Assembly: GCA_020638095.1 (NCBI GenBank)
Contig: JACKJF010000004.1
Span: 868,001-932,000 of the forward strand
Length of the DNA stretch: 64,000 nt
Source of the DNA: Hyphomicrobiaceae bacterium
GTDB lineage: Bacteria; Pseudomonadota; Alphaproteobacteria; Rhizobiales; Devosiaceae
Direction: 5' to 3'
Of the stretch, positions 9,923 through 18,937 are shown piece after piece. The stretch's first letter is position 1. Each line of letters begins with the position of its first letter. The translations under genes were made by a program, and so were the position numbers. The notes beneath the pieces are model-generated. The model had not been told where the DNA came from and ran no database searches. It was given only the letters and a program-made list of their open reading frames with translations.

Positions 9923-10864
9923 ATGTCCGCGCCGCGTCCCATCATCATCGATACCGATCCGGGACAGGACGATGCGGTTGCCATTTTGCTGGCGCTCGCG
10001 TCGCCCGAGCTTGACGTCAGGGGCATTGTTACTGTCGCCGGAAATGTGGGGCTGAAACAGAACTCGATCAACGCCCGCAAGATCATTGAACTGGCCTCCC
10101 GAACCGACGTACCCGTTCATGCGGGCAGCGCGGCGCCGCTAAGGCGAAATCTGGTAACCGCCGAGCATGTTCACGGCAAGACCGGCCTCGACGGATCGAA
10201 CTTGCCCGATCCTTCCTTTTCACTTGCGTCGCACGATGGCGTCGCGTTTCTCATCAAGACGATTCTTGAGAGCCCAGAGCCGATCACCCTCTGCGCGCTG
10301 GGTCCGCTCACCAACATCGCCGACGCCATATCGCGCGCGCCCGAGATCCTGCCCTATATCCGCCAGCTCGTTCTCATGGGCGGCGCCTATTTCGAGGTGG
10401 GCAACATCACCCCGGCAGCCGAATTCAACATCTATGTCGATCCTGAAGCCGCCGACATCGTCTTTCATTCCGGCCTCGATATCGTCGTTCTGCCGCTCGA
10501 CGTCACGCACCAGGCCCTGGCAACCCTCGACCGCCTCGAAAAGATCAGGGCCATCGGCAATCGTTCCGGCGACACGGTTGCCGGCATGCTGCATTTTTCG
10601 GAGCGTTTCGACCTCGAAAAGTACGGCTGGCAAGGTGCTCCCCTGCACGACCCGACCGTCATCGCCTACCTCCTCCAGCCCGACCTGTTCTCGGGCCGCA
10701 AGATCAATATCGAGATCGAGACAAAGTCGGACCTCACGCGCGGCATGACGGTCGCCGACTACTGGCAGATCACCGATCGCGAAAAGAATGCGCTCTACCT
10801 GCGCAACATCGACGCCAGCGGGTTTTTCGAATTGCTGACCGATCGCCTGAAGCGGCTGCCGTAG
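9923..10864 (+). CDS. Nucleoside hydrolase (inosine-uridine-preferring family)
   Basis: The enzyme hydrolyses the N-glycosidic bond of ribonucleosides to give base plus ribose, serving nucleoside salvage in the cytoplasm. The N-terminus carries the family's calcium-binding signature IIIDTDPGQDDAVA (residues 7-20), whose Asp cluster binds Ca2+ and ribose. Other conserved blocks are VAGNVGL, CALGPLTNIA and LMGGAYFEVGN with the following AEFNIYVDPEAA. At 313 residues it is complete. It is transcribed divergently from the sulfotransferase genes and ends 20 bases before a tRNA gene on the other strand. Which nucleosides it prefers cannot be decided here. Confidence 0.93.
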   Translation: MSAPRPIIIDTDPGQDDAVAILLALASPELDVRGIVTVAGNVGLKQNSINARKIIELASRTDVPVHAGSAAPLRRNLVTAEHVHGKTGLDGSNLPDPSFSLASHDGVAFLIKTILESPEPITLCALGPLTNIADAISRAPEILPYIRQLVLMGGAYFEVGNITPAAEFNIYVDPEAADIVFHSGLDIVVLPLDVTHQALATLDRLEKIRAIGNRSGDTVAGMLHFSERFDLEKYGWQGAPLHDPTVIAYLLQPDLFSGRKINIEIETKSDLTRGMTVADYWQITDREKNALYLRNIDASGFFELLTDRLKRLP

Positions 10865-10884
10865 TCGACTGAATTGCATCATGT

Positions 10885-10961
10885 TGGTGGGCCCGGCAGG
10901 ACTCGAACCTGCAACCAGACCGTTATGAGCGGTCGGCTCTAACCAATTGAGCTACAGGCCC
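10885..10961 (-). tRNA. tRNA with CAT anticodon (tRNA-Ile2 lysidine type or elongator tRNA-Met)
   Basis: On the minus strand a 77-base cloverleaf can be drawn. The acceptor stem GGGCCTG pairs with CGGGCCC, followed by a discriminator A and an encoded CCA. The D-arm reads AGCTC...GAGC, the anticodon stem GACCG/CGGTC encloses the loop CTCATAA (anticodon CAT), and the T-arm is GCAGG TTCGAGT CCTGC. It is not an initiator, because the acceptor begins with a paired G-C. Whether it is the lysidine-modified isoleucine tRNA or elongator methionine tRNA needs comparison with the full tRNA set. Confidence 0.95.
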
Positions 10962-11113
10962 ACCTGCTCCCATCGGAAGCATCCGGCTCATATCAGCACT
11001 TGCCGGCGAGGCAAAGCCGCAATCGCCGTCGCCGTTTCGCGACTGCAGCGTCAAACTTCCGACACCAATCGGCGCTTTGCTTTGCGCCACCGACGTTCAA
11101 GAAAGAGACCACC

Positions 11114-11812
11114 ATGTCCCGCCCACTTCTCGCGCTGGCCGCAAGCCTTGCCCTCCTCACCGCTCCCGCTTTTGCCCAGGAAGCGCCTGCCCCCACGATG
11201 AACCTGACAGGCACCGGCGAGGTTGTTGCCGAACCCGACATGGCGACCATGACCTCGGGCCTCGTCACCGAGGCCAAGACCGCCCGCGAAGCACTCGACG
11301 CCAACAATTCCGCCATGCTCGAAATCTTCAAGGTTCTTGAAGCCGCCGGCATCGACCAGCGCGACATTCAGACTTCGAACTTCTCGGTTCAGCCTGAATA
11401 TGCCCGCAACAACGATAGCGGCGTCGCCCGCATCACCGGCTATTCGGTTTCCAACAACGTTACGGTGCGTGTGCGCGACCTCGAAAATCTCGGTTCGATG
11501 ATCGACGCCTTCGTTTCTGTTGGCGCCAACCAGATCAACGACATTTCGTTCGGAACCGACGACACGACCGCCCTTTACGACGAAGCGCGCCGCGCCGCCG
11601 TTACCGACGCACTGGCCAAGGCCCAGCTTTATGCCGACGCCGCGCATGTGACCCTCGGCCCCATCGTGTCGATCACCGAATCTGGCGGCCCGGTCCCCTA
11701 CGTCGCCGACATGGCCATGATGCGCGTAGCCGCCGAAGCTGTGCCCATGGCCTCGGGCGAGCTGACCATATCGAGCTCGGTCAACATCACCTGGGCGCTG
11801 ACCGACAATTAG
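11114..11812 (+). CDS. SIMPL-domain (DUF541) exported protein
   Basis: A 232-residue protein starting with a clear Sec signal peptide (MSRPLLALAASLALLTAPAF, cleavage expected after AFA). The rest matches the SIMPL/DUF541 fold: an opening TGTGEVVAEPDMATMTSG strand pair, the helix TAREALDANNSAM, the DIQTSNFSVQPEY block, GYSVSNNVTVRVRDLENLG, and an ISF...DEARRAAVTDALAKAQ helix. Periplasmic SIMPL proteins are known but their biochemical role is not settled. The frame is open upstream to 11000; the ATG at 11114 is chosen because it starts the signal peptide. The tail is Ala/Met-rich before a final strand. Confidence 0.88.
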   Translation: MSRPLLALAASLALLTAPAFAQEAPAPTMNLTGTGEVVAEPDMATMTSGLVTEAKTAREALDANNSAMLEIFKVLEAAGIDQRDIQTSNFSVQPEYARNNDSGVARITGYSVSNNVTVRVRDLENLGSMIDAFVSVGANQINDISFGTDDTTALYDEARRAAVTDALAKAQLYADAAHVTLGPIVSITESGGPVPYVADMAMMRVAAEAVPMASGELTISSSVNITWALTDN

Positions 11813-11834
11813 GCCTTGGCGAGAATGCAGGCGG

Positions 11835-12653
11835 TCAGCTGATCGCCTGCCACAACATCCTCAGTCCGACGATCAGAAGGAACACGGCGAACACCCGTTC
11901 GAGCTGTTTCTTGTCGAGCCGGTGCGCCAGCGCCGCGCCGTAAGGCGCGGCGATTGCCGCGGCAACCCCGATCACGATCATGGCTGGAATATTGATGTAG
12001 CCGAGACTGAATGGCGGCCGCCCGTCGACGGTCCAGCCTGAAATGACGAAGCCCAGCGCGCCCGGAATGGCAATCAGCACGCCGAGCGCCGCTCCCGTTC
12101 CCACCGCCTTGTGCATCGGGTTGCCGAAGGCCGAAAGGGTTGGCACGCTGAGCGATCCGCCGCCAATTCCCATCAGCGCGGAAATGTAGCCAACCACGAA
12201 TGCCGAGATGCGGTTCGTCAGTTTCGAGCCGCCAAGCGAGGCCATCAGCATCTTTTGTACCGGCAGCACAACGTTGAAGGCCAGAAAGATGGCGACGACG
12301 CCAAAAATGATGCGCAACGTATCGCCCGAGTAAATCCGGGCCATCAGGCCACCGAGAAGCGAGGCAACGACAATGGGCACGCCCCAAAGCTTGAGCACAT
12401 CCACCATCACGGCGCCGCGCTGGTGATGCGCACGCGCACTCATGAGCCCCGTCGAAATGATGATCGCCAGAGACGTTCCGACCGACACGTGTTGATAGAC
12501 TTCCGGATCGAACCCGAGAAAGCCAAAGGTCAGCGCCATCGCCGGCACCATGACGATGCCACCCCCGACCCCGAGCAAGCCCGCCATGATGCCGGCGACA
12601 ATGCCGGAAGCAACAAGTGCCACGACCAGCGGTAGATAGGTCATCAGGTCCAT
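11835..12653 (-). CDS. TauE/SafE-family membrane permease (sulfite exporter-like)
   Basis: A 272-residue integral membrane protein with about eight hydrophobic segments. Two inverted halves each carry the family's glycine-rich loop: GLLGVGGGIVMVPAM near residue 28 and GIGGGSLSVPTLSAFGNPMHKAVGT in the second half. TauE/SafE proteins move sulfur-containing anions such as sulfite or sulfoacetate, but members are often functionally unassigned. Its ATG directly abuts the stop codon of the ankyrin lipoprotein gene (TGAATG), so it is the last gene of a four-gene minus-strand operon beginning with an ArsR-type regulator. The operon context does not reveal the substrate. Confidence 0.92.
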   Translation of the reverse strand: MDLMTYLPLVVALVASGIVAGIMAGLLGVGGGIVMVPAMALTFGFLGFDPEVYQHVSVGTSLAIIISTGLMSARAHHQRGAVMVDVLKLWGVPIVVASLLGGLMARIYSGDTLRIIFGVVAIFLAFNVVLPVQKMLMASLGGSKLTNRISAFVVGYISALMGIGGGSLSVPTLSAFGNPMHKAVGTGAALGVLIAIPGALGFVISGWTVDGRPPFSLGYINIPAMIVIGVAAAIAAPYGAALAHRLDKKQLERVFAVFLLIVGLRMLWQAIS

Positions 12654-13115
12654 TCATTGCGCTCCGGCAATCAGATCGAGAACTTGCTGCCGCCGGTCCG
12701 GCGGTCGGGCACAAACCACCTCATCGAGGCTTTCACCGTTCTTTCCGGTTTGCGACAAGCTAGCGCCTGAACGGATAAGAAGGTCGACAATCGCCACGTT
12801 GCACCAGCCCGCGGCATTGTGGAGCGCTGGCCGGCCCTCGGAGTTGACAGCGCTCAAATCAGCGCCAGCAGTGACCAGCGCCTCGGTCACCTCGAGGCCG
12901 CCCCGCGCACCGGTTGCCAGATAGATCAGCGGGTCGCCCTCGGCCGTTGTATAGTTCGGATCGCCGCCTTCGGCGAGATATTGTCTGAGCGTCACGACGT
13001 CATTCTGGACCACCGCCGTAACCACCGGCGGTTCGCGTTGTGGCCGCGTCTGGCTGCACCCCGCCACTGACATTGCAGCGATCAGGACCAGTATTAGCAG
13101 GACGTTTGCGCGCAT
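12654..13115 (-). CDS. Ankyrin-repeat lipoprotein
   Basis: A 153-residue protein with a lipoprotein signal peptide ending in the lipobox VAGC, so Cys19 or so would be lipidated after cleavage. The mature part is a short ankyrin stack: a repeat around VTLRQYLAEGGDPNYTTAEGD, another at LEVTEALVTAGADLSAVNSEGRPALHNAA, and a third at VAIVDLLIRSGASLSQTGKNGESL. Such proteins usually bind partner proteins, here probably at a membrane surface. GGGAGAG precedes the ATG, and the gene follows YjbQ by three bases. Its place between YjbQ and a TauE/SafE permease is unusual; the partner is unknown. Confidence 0.85.
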   Translation of the reverse strand: MRANVLLILVLIAAMSVAGCSQTRPQREPPVVTAVVQNDVVTLRQYLAEGGDPNYTTAEGDPLIYLATGARGGLEVTEALVTAGADLSAVNSEGRPALHNAAGWCNVAIVDLLIRSGASLSQTGKNGESLDEVVCARPPDRRQQVLDLIAGAQ

Positions 13116-13118
13116 GGC

Positions 13119-13538
13119 TCACTCTCCCGTCACGTTGAAAACGATCTGGCGCCGGTGCGGACGTCTGCGGTGCTCGAAGAGATAGATGCCCTGCCAGGTG
13201 CCAAGAACGGTTCGTCCGTCGATTATCGGGATCGAAAGCGAAACCTGAGTTAACGCTGCCTTCACATGTGCAGGCATGTCGTCGGGACCTTCGAGCGTAT
13301 GAACGAAATAGTCGAGATCCTCGGGCACCAGCCGCGCAAAGAAGGCCATCAGGTCCCTTTGCACATCCGGATCGGCATTTTCCTGAATCGTGAGGGAACA
13401 GGACGTGTGCCGGCAGAAGAGCACAAGCATGCCGGTCTCAACGCCGCTGTTGCCAACCTCACGCTCCACCTCCTCGGTGAACTCGTAGAGCCCCTGTCCG
13501 CGTGTTTCGATGACTAGCTGGCCAACCTGCTGGATCAT
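13119..13538 (-). CDS. YjbQ/UPF0047-family protein (secondary thiamine-phosphate synthase enzyme family)
   Basis: A 139-residue protein of the YjbQ fold. Family marks are LVIETRGQGLYEFTEEV at the start, GMLVLFCRHTSCSLTIQENADPDVQRDL in the middle with its conserved His and Asn-Ala-Asp, the VHTLEGPDDMPAHVKAAL block, and a final strand LGTWQGIYLFEHRRRPHRR. E. coli YjbQ has a weak thiamine-phosphate synthase activity, but its main role remains unclear. The start is fixed by a four-base ATGA overlap with the stop of the upstream ArsR gene; the longer open frame to 13610 would run deep inside that gene. Confidence 0.9.
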   Translation of the reverse strand: MIQQVGQLVIETRGQGLYEFTEEVEREVGNSGVETGMLVLFCRHTSCSLTIQENADPDVQRDLMAFFARLVPEDLDYFVHTLEGPDDMPAHVKAALTQVSLSIPIIDGRTVLGTWQGIYLFEHRRRPHRRQIVFNVTGE

Positions 13539-13852
13539 CGGACGTCCCGCCCCCGCCGCTCGTCCGGCATCAGGTCCTTGAGGCGTACCTTTTCGAACCT
13601 TCGGAGCCACCCGATCGCAACCTTGTTGAACGGCAACGGGTTCAGATAGTGCCGCCGCTCGCGGCCGTCACGTCGCGTCAGAACCAGCCCGGCACGTTCG
13701 AGAATGCGCAAGTGCTTGTCCGCCGCCTGCCGCGTGATACCGGCATCATTTGCCAACTGACTGACCGATCGGCCAGCCTCCTTCAGCAGCGCGTCGAGCA
13801 TCTGACGACGGTGCGTATCGGCCAATGCCTGAAATACGGAATCGCGATCCAT
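13535..13852 (-). CDS. ArsR-type winged-helix transcriptional regulator
   Basis: A 105-residue DNA-binding protein. The winged helix is plain: SVFQALADTHRRQMLDALLKEAGRSVSQLA, the recognition segment NDAGITRQAADKHLRILERAGLV, and the wing TRRDGRERRHYLNP. No cysteine pair typical of metal-sensing ArsR members is present, so it probably belongs to the metal-independent group. It opens the operon arsR-yjbQ-ankyrin-tauE, linked by overlaps or gaps of a few bases, and most likely controls that operon and itself. The ATG at 13850-13852 starts the domain; an open frame continues 30 codons upstream but adds nothing recognisable. Confidence 0.88.
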   Translation of the reverse strand: MDRDSVFQALADTHRRQMLDALLKEAGRSVSQLANDAGITRQAADKHLRILERAGLVLTRRDGRERRHYLNPLPFNKVAIGWLRRFEKVRLKDLMPDERRGRDVR

Positions 13853-13996
13853 GACCCCATTGTGCAACCATTTGGCTGCGGATGAAAGCGGCGTCTTCGA
13901 AAGCTCAACCGTTGCCTGAACTGCGTGAGCAACGCCTGCCAAGCGATTCAGGAGACTCGATTTTTTACCTCACCGGACTTGAATCAGTTTGTGAGG

Positions 13997-14611
13997 TCAA
14001 ACCCTTCTGACCGGCTGACGGATCACCGTCTTCAGTTTCTCCGGCGCAACACGCCGCGGATCGCTGAGATAGATTTCGTGATGGTGTCCCGTTACAGTGA
14101 GGCCGTGCGCGGTCAGGAATTCGGTGTGCATTCGTGCGATCGTCGGCGCTTCGGCCGAATAGGGTCCCACGTGGAGGATTTGCACGCTCAGCCCCTCATC
14201 GAACGGCTCCAGTCTCAGGGTCTCAGGCGGCGTGCCGAGTTTCTCGATCGTCGCGTCGCGCGCCCGCGAAAACGCCTCCTCGGTCACCCAGTCCGGCGCA
14301 AGGATCATCAGGGTCCATTTCCATTCGGCCCGATCGCCGGCAACGAAAGCAGCCATGTCGTCGGCCCACCAAAGGCCTTCGAGCGGCGGCACGACATGGT
14401 CCCTGCCCAGATCATTCTTCGCCCAGAATTTGAGCCAATAGGCAATCGCATAAAGCCACTGAACCGACCGAGCATAAGTCGGTGAACTGTTGGGGTCGCC
14501 CTGTCCATCGACCTTGAAAAATTGCAGCTTCGGCACTTCGACCGTGCTGAAATCCTTTGCCGAAGGTTGGTAGAGGTTTTTCAGCTCTTTTCTGAAATCG
14601 CGCTTTTCCAT
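13997..14611 (-). CDS. GyrI-like small-molecule-binding domain protein
   Basis: A 204-residue protein of the stand-alone GyrI-like type, without a DNA-binding domain. It opens MEKRDFRKELKNLYQPSAKDF, followed by the typical EVPKLQFFKVDGQGDPNSSPTY block, then ALYWLKFWAK-like helices and a WWADDMAAFVAGDRAEWKW segment. The fold binds small hydrophobic or cationic molecules in a cleft, and some members hydrolyse cyclopropanoid toxins; the ligand here is unknown. The ATG at 14609-14611 has TTGAGGAGC upstream. It faces the next gene head to head, starts about 120 bases apart. Confidence 0.85.
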   Translation of the reverse strand: MEKRDFRKELKNLYQPSAKDFSTVEVPKLQFFKVDGQGDPNSSPTYARSVQWLYAIAYWLKFWAKNDLGRDHVVPPLEGLWWADDMAAFVAGDRAEWKWTLMILAPDWVTEEAFSRARDATIEKLGTPPETLRLEPFDEGLSVQILHVGPYSAEAPTIARMHTEFLTAHGLTVTGHHHEIYLSDPRRVAPEKLKTVIRQPVRRV

Positions 14612-14730
14612 TTTGCCGCTCCTCAATTTGCCCACAAATCCAATTCAGCCTTTCGGCACGCGATGTGATTGACCTAGCGCAACAGTGCGCCATAACCTGT
14701 CAGCACCATCGCGCGTTTCAGGAGGTCTTT

Positions 14731-15411
14731 GTGCGTCACATCACCCGCAACCTGGCTGCCGCCATATTGATCTCGATGCTGGCGCCCGCCGTTGGCCTTG
14801 CGCAGGATGGCGGTGTTAATGTCCAGCTTCCACTATTGGACATTCAGAACCTGACCGTCGCCAAGATCATCAACATCGACAAGGCCTATACGGATCAGTA
14901 TGGCGGCAACGCCCCGGCGCCCTTCCGCCTTTACGTGCCCGAAACTGGCGGCGTCACGCCGCTCTACCACACGCCCGAGGCCGGTTTTGACACGCTGATC
15001 CAGATCAGCTTCGTCACTGAAGACCGCAAACTTGTCGAGAATATCCGCTTTACGCCCATGACCATCGGCACGGGTTCGCTCGATGAACGCCAGCAGGTCA
15101 TGCTGCAACTGATGCGCGACAACGTCTTCAAGGGCTTCACCGACGGCTACGAGGACGTCAATTATGTCGGCGCCCGCGCCACCAAGGTGAATACCTATGA
15201 CGCCGTAGAGGTGCTCGGCATCTACACCGATCCCGATTTCGGCAAGATGTACCTGCGCATCGTCGGCATCCTCAATCCGGATTCCGAGGATACCGTCTTC
15301 GCCATCGCCAACGTGGCCAGCGAACAGATGAGCCTGCCCACCCCGGATGATTTCGACAAGACCCGCGGCGGCTACGTGCTCTCGAAGTTCGAATTCCTGC
15401 CCAAGGAGTAA
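14731..15411 (+). CDS. Exported protein of unknown function
   Basis: A 226-residue protein that I do not recognise. The best start is the GTG at 14731, because a perfect AGGAGG lies at 14720-14725 and the next residues form a Sec signal peptide (RHITRNLAAAILISMLAPAV, cleavage around GLAQ). The mature part is rich in beta-strand-like stretches (LTVAKIINIDKAY, PFRLYVPETGG, LIQISFVTEDRKLVENIRF, TYDAVEVLGIYTDPDFGKMYLRIVG). No Cys pairs or catalytic motif are seen. It probably sits in the periplasm or outer layers. Its neighbours on both sides face other ways, so it is a single-gene unit. Confidence 0.75.
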   Translation: MRHITRNLAAAILISMLAPAVGLAQDGGVNVQLPLLDIQNLTVAKIINIDKAYTDQYGGNAPAPFRLYVPETGGVTPLYHTPEAGFDTLIQISFVTEDRKLVENIRFTPMTIGTGSLDERQQVMLQLMRDNVFKGFTDGYEDVNYVGARATKVNTYDAVEVLGIYTDPDFGKMYLRIVGILNPDSEDTVFAIANVASEQMSLPTPDDFDKTRGGYVLSKFEFLPKE

Positions 15412-15445
15412 GGCAGCCGAGCAATTCCGGCCCGTTCGGTAAAAG

Positions 15446-15733
15446 TCAGCCGAACAGGCGGTCGCCCTGCTCGTCAACGATCTGGCGGCCTTTTCTCAGA
15501 GCCATGTCGCTGGCGACATCGGCCGTCGTCAGCCGGTCTGCGCGGATGAAGCGATGGATCTTTTCCTCGCCGCCGACGAACTTCGAGATTTCCCCGCAAA
15601 GCTGAAACTCGCCGCCTGCCCGCATTTCGATGGCCCGGATGGTGAAGTCCTTGTAGGTCTCGGTGCCGAGCACCTTGTCGCCGCCAGCGCCGCCATCATC
15701 CCCGCCACCGAAGAGCTTCTTGAGAAAGGACAT
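15446..15733 (-). CDS. HlyU-family protein
   Basis: A 95-residue protein matching the alphaproteobacterial HlyU family: the short N-terminal MSFLKKLFGGG segment followed by a Gly-rich linker, then ETYKDFTIRAIEMRAGGEFQLCGEISK and the IHRFIRADRLTTADVASDMALRKGRQIVDEQGDRLF core. It is named after the Vibrio haemolysin regulator, but this family lacks an obvious helix-turn-helix and its role in alphaproteobacteria is unproven. GGAGG sits right before the ATG at 15731-15733. Convergent with the gene at 14731. Confidence 0.85.
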   Translation of the reverse strand: MSFLKKLFGGGDDGGAGGDKVLGTETYKDFTIRAIEMRAGGEFQLCGEISKFVGGEEKIHRFIRADRLTTADVASDMALRKGRQIVDEQGDRLFG

Positions 15734-15799
15734 TTGAGCCTCCGACTTGTTCGCTTCGCCCAGCAAACCTTGTTTGCGCCCCGCGCGCAACTCAAACCG

Positions 15800-16132
15800 T
15801 CACGTCGTTTGAGCGGCCAGGCTCTCGCCGAATACCGCCATGGCCTCGATCATCGGGCCGAGCGCGAGGCCGCGGTCGGTCAGCGAATACTCGGTCTTGG
15901 GCGGAACCGTCGGATAAATGGTTTTTGAAACAATCCCGTGTTCGGCCAGCATGTTGAGCCGTTCCGCGAGCATGCGCGGGCTGATGCCCGCCAGCGACTT
16001 CTGCAATTGGGAATAGCGTTTGGTCCCCGACAGCAGGTCACGAATGATGAGCGTCGTCCATTTGCCCGAAATGATGTCGGCCGTCCGCGCCACCGGGCAG
16101 TCCGGCTCGCAACTACCTTCGAGACCAAGCAT
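15800..16132 (-). CDS. HxlR-family transcriptional regulator
   Basis: A 110-residue winged-helix regulator. The HxlR signature is clear: CPVARTADIISGKWTTLIIRDLLSGTKRYSQLQKSL, then the recognition part GISPRMLAERLNMLAEHGIVSK and the wing YPTVPPKTEYSLTDRG. Cysteines at residues 8 and 12 precede the domain; in some family members such Cys residues sense redox or electrophiles. The ATG at 16130-16132 follows GGGGGAAGAG; a TTG eight codons upstream is an alternative. It diverges from the small membrane protein gene at 16254 and may control it. Confidence 0.88.
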   Translation of the reverse strand: MLGLEGSCEPDCPVARTADIISGKWTTLIIRDLLSGTKRYSQLQKSLAGISPRMLAERLNMLAEHGIVSKTIYPTVPPKTEYSLTDRGLALGPMIEAMAVFGESLAAQTT

Positions 16133-16253
16133 CTCTTCCCCCGCATCGGCTGCCAACTGACCGGCGCAGCGCTATAAAAATTGTAACTACTTCCTTTTCT
16201 ATAGTGCGCGACCTATGTCCCGTCAATCGCAGACGCAAAGGAAAGGAACTCTG

Positions 16254-16646
16254 ATGCGCCGATTGAAAATCTTGCTCTGGATCATTGCGATTTCACAGCT
16301 GGTGCTGGGCGCCCTCACCCTTGTTGCCCCGGCCACTTTCTTTGGCTGGATGGGCCTGACCCCACCGCCGGCCGACAACAATTACATGCTCGGAATGCTC
16401 GCCGCCCGCTTCTTCGCCTACGGCATCGGCATGATCTGGCTGACCCGCCAGCAGGAACCGGCCCTGTTCTGGATCAGGAACATGGTTTTCATCCAGGCCA
16501 TCGATTTCGCCGTCGGGGCCTTCTACCTCGCGACCGGCGCCATCGGACCGGCAACCGCGGCCTTCCCCATGTTCAACGCTGCCATTTTCGGCTCGCTGCT
16601 TTGGCTCTGGAGCCGCCCGCGGCAGAGGGTTGCCACTGCTGGCTGA
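16254..16646 (+). CDS. Four-helix small membrane protein, unknown function
   Basis: A 130-residue hydrophobic protein with about four transmembrane helices: ILLWIIAISQLVLGALTLVA, YMLGMLAARFFAYGIGMIWL, IRNMVFIQAIDFAVGAFYLA and FPMFNAAIFGSLLWLW. It resembles small DoxX-like/DUF proteins in shape, but I cannot assign it to a named family. The ATG at 16254 has AGGAAAGGAA upstream. It is divergent from an HxlR regulator; the shared 120-base region holds a CTATA...TATAG inverted pair near 16170-16205, so it may be that regulator's target. A strong hairpin follows it. Confidence 0.7.
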   Translation: MRRLKILLWIIAISQLVLGALTLVAPATFFGWMGLTPPPADNNYMLGMLAARFFAYGIGMIWLTRQQEPALFWIRNMVFIQAIDFAVGAFYLATGAIGPATAAFPMFNAAIFGSLLWLWSRPRQRVATAG

Positions 16647-16652
16647 AAAAGA

Positions 16653-16675
16653 AAGGGCGGCCACAGGCCGCCCTT
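16653..16675 (-). terminator. Bidirectional terminator between the membrane protein gene and rpoD
   Basis: AAGGGCGGCC and GGCCGCCCTT form a perfect 10-base stem around the loop ACA. On the minus strand the stem is followed by TTCTTTTTC, so it would end the rpoD transcript; it lies 25 bases past the rpoD stop codon. Confidence 0.85.
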
Positions 16676-16699
16676 ATCCAGGATTTCTCGTTGTGCCAC

Positions 16700-18709
<2,010 letters not shown>

Positions 18710-18756
18710 CAAAGCGTCTCCAACGACTCCGCGCCGCTTCTGCGGCCGGGGCGGTT

Positions 18757-18785
18757 AAGATATGGTGTTGCGGACCGGCGTCCAA
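18757..18785 (-). promoter_or_regulatory. Likely sigma-70 promoter of rpoD
   Basis: On the minus strand TTGGAC (18780-18785) is followed after exactly 17 bases by TATCTT (18757-18762). Transcription would start near 18750, about 40 bases before the rpoD ATG. This supports expression of rpoD independent of dnaG read-through. Confidence 0.55.
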
Positions 18786-18937
18786 AACCCTGATCAAAGG
18801 AAAGAATTCGTCTGTTCACTCGGGGCTGGCACTCGTGTGGCAAGCTCATACGCCGTCTCGTCTCGCGCACCGCACACCGGCAGGCGAATCGCTGCACGAT
18901 GATACGCAAAAAAGCGCGCAACGCCGACGGCTTCTTT

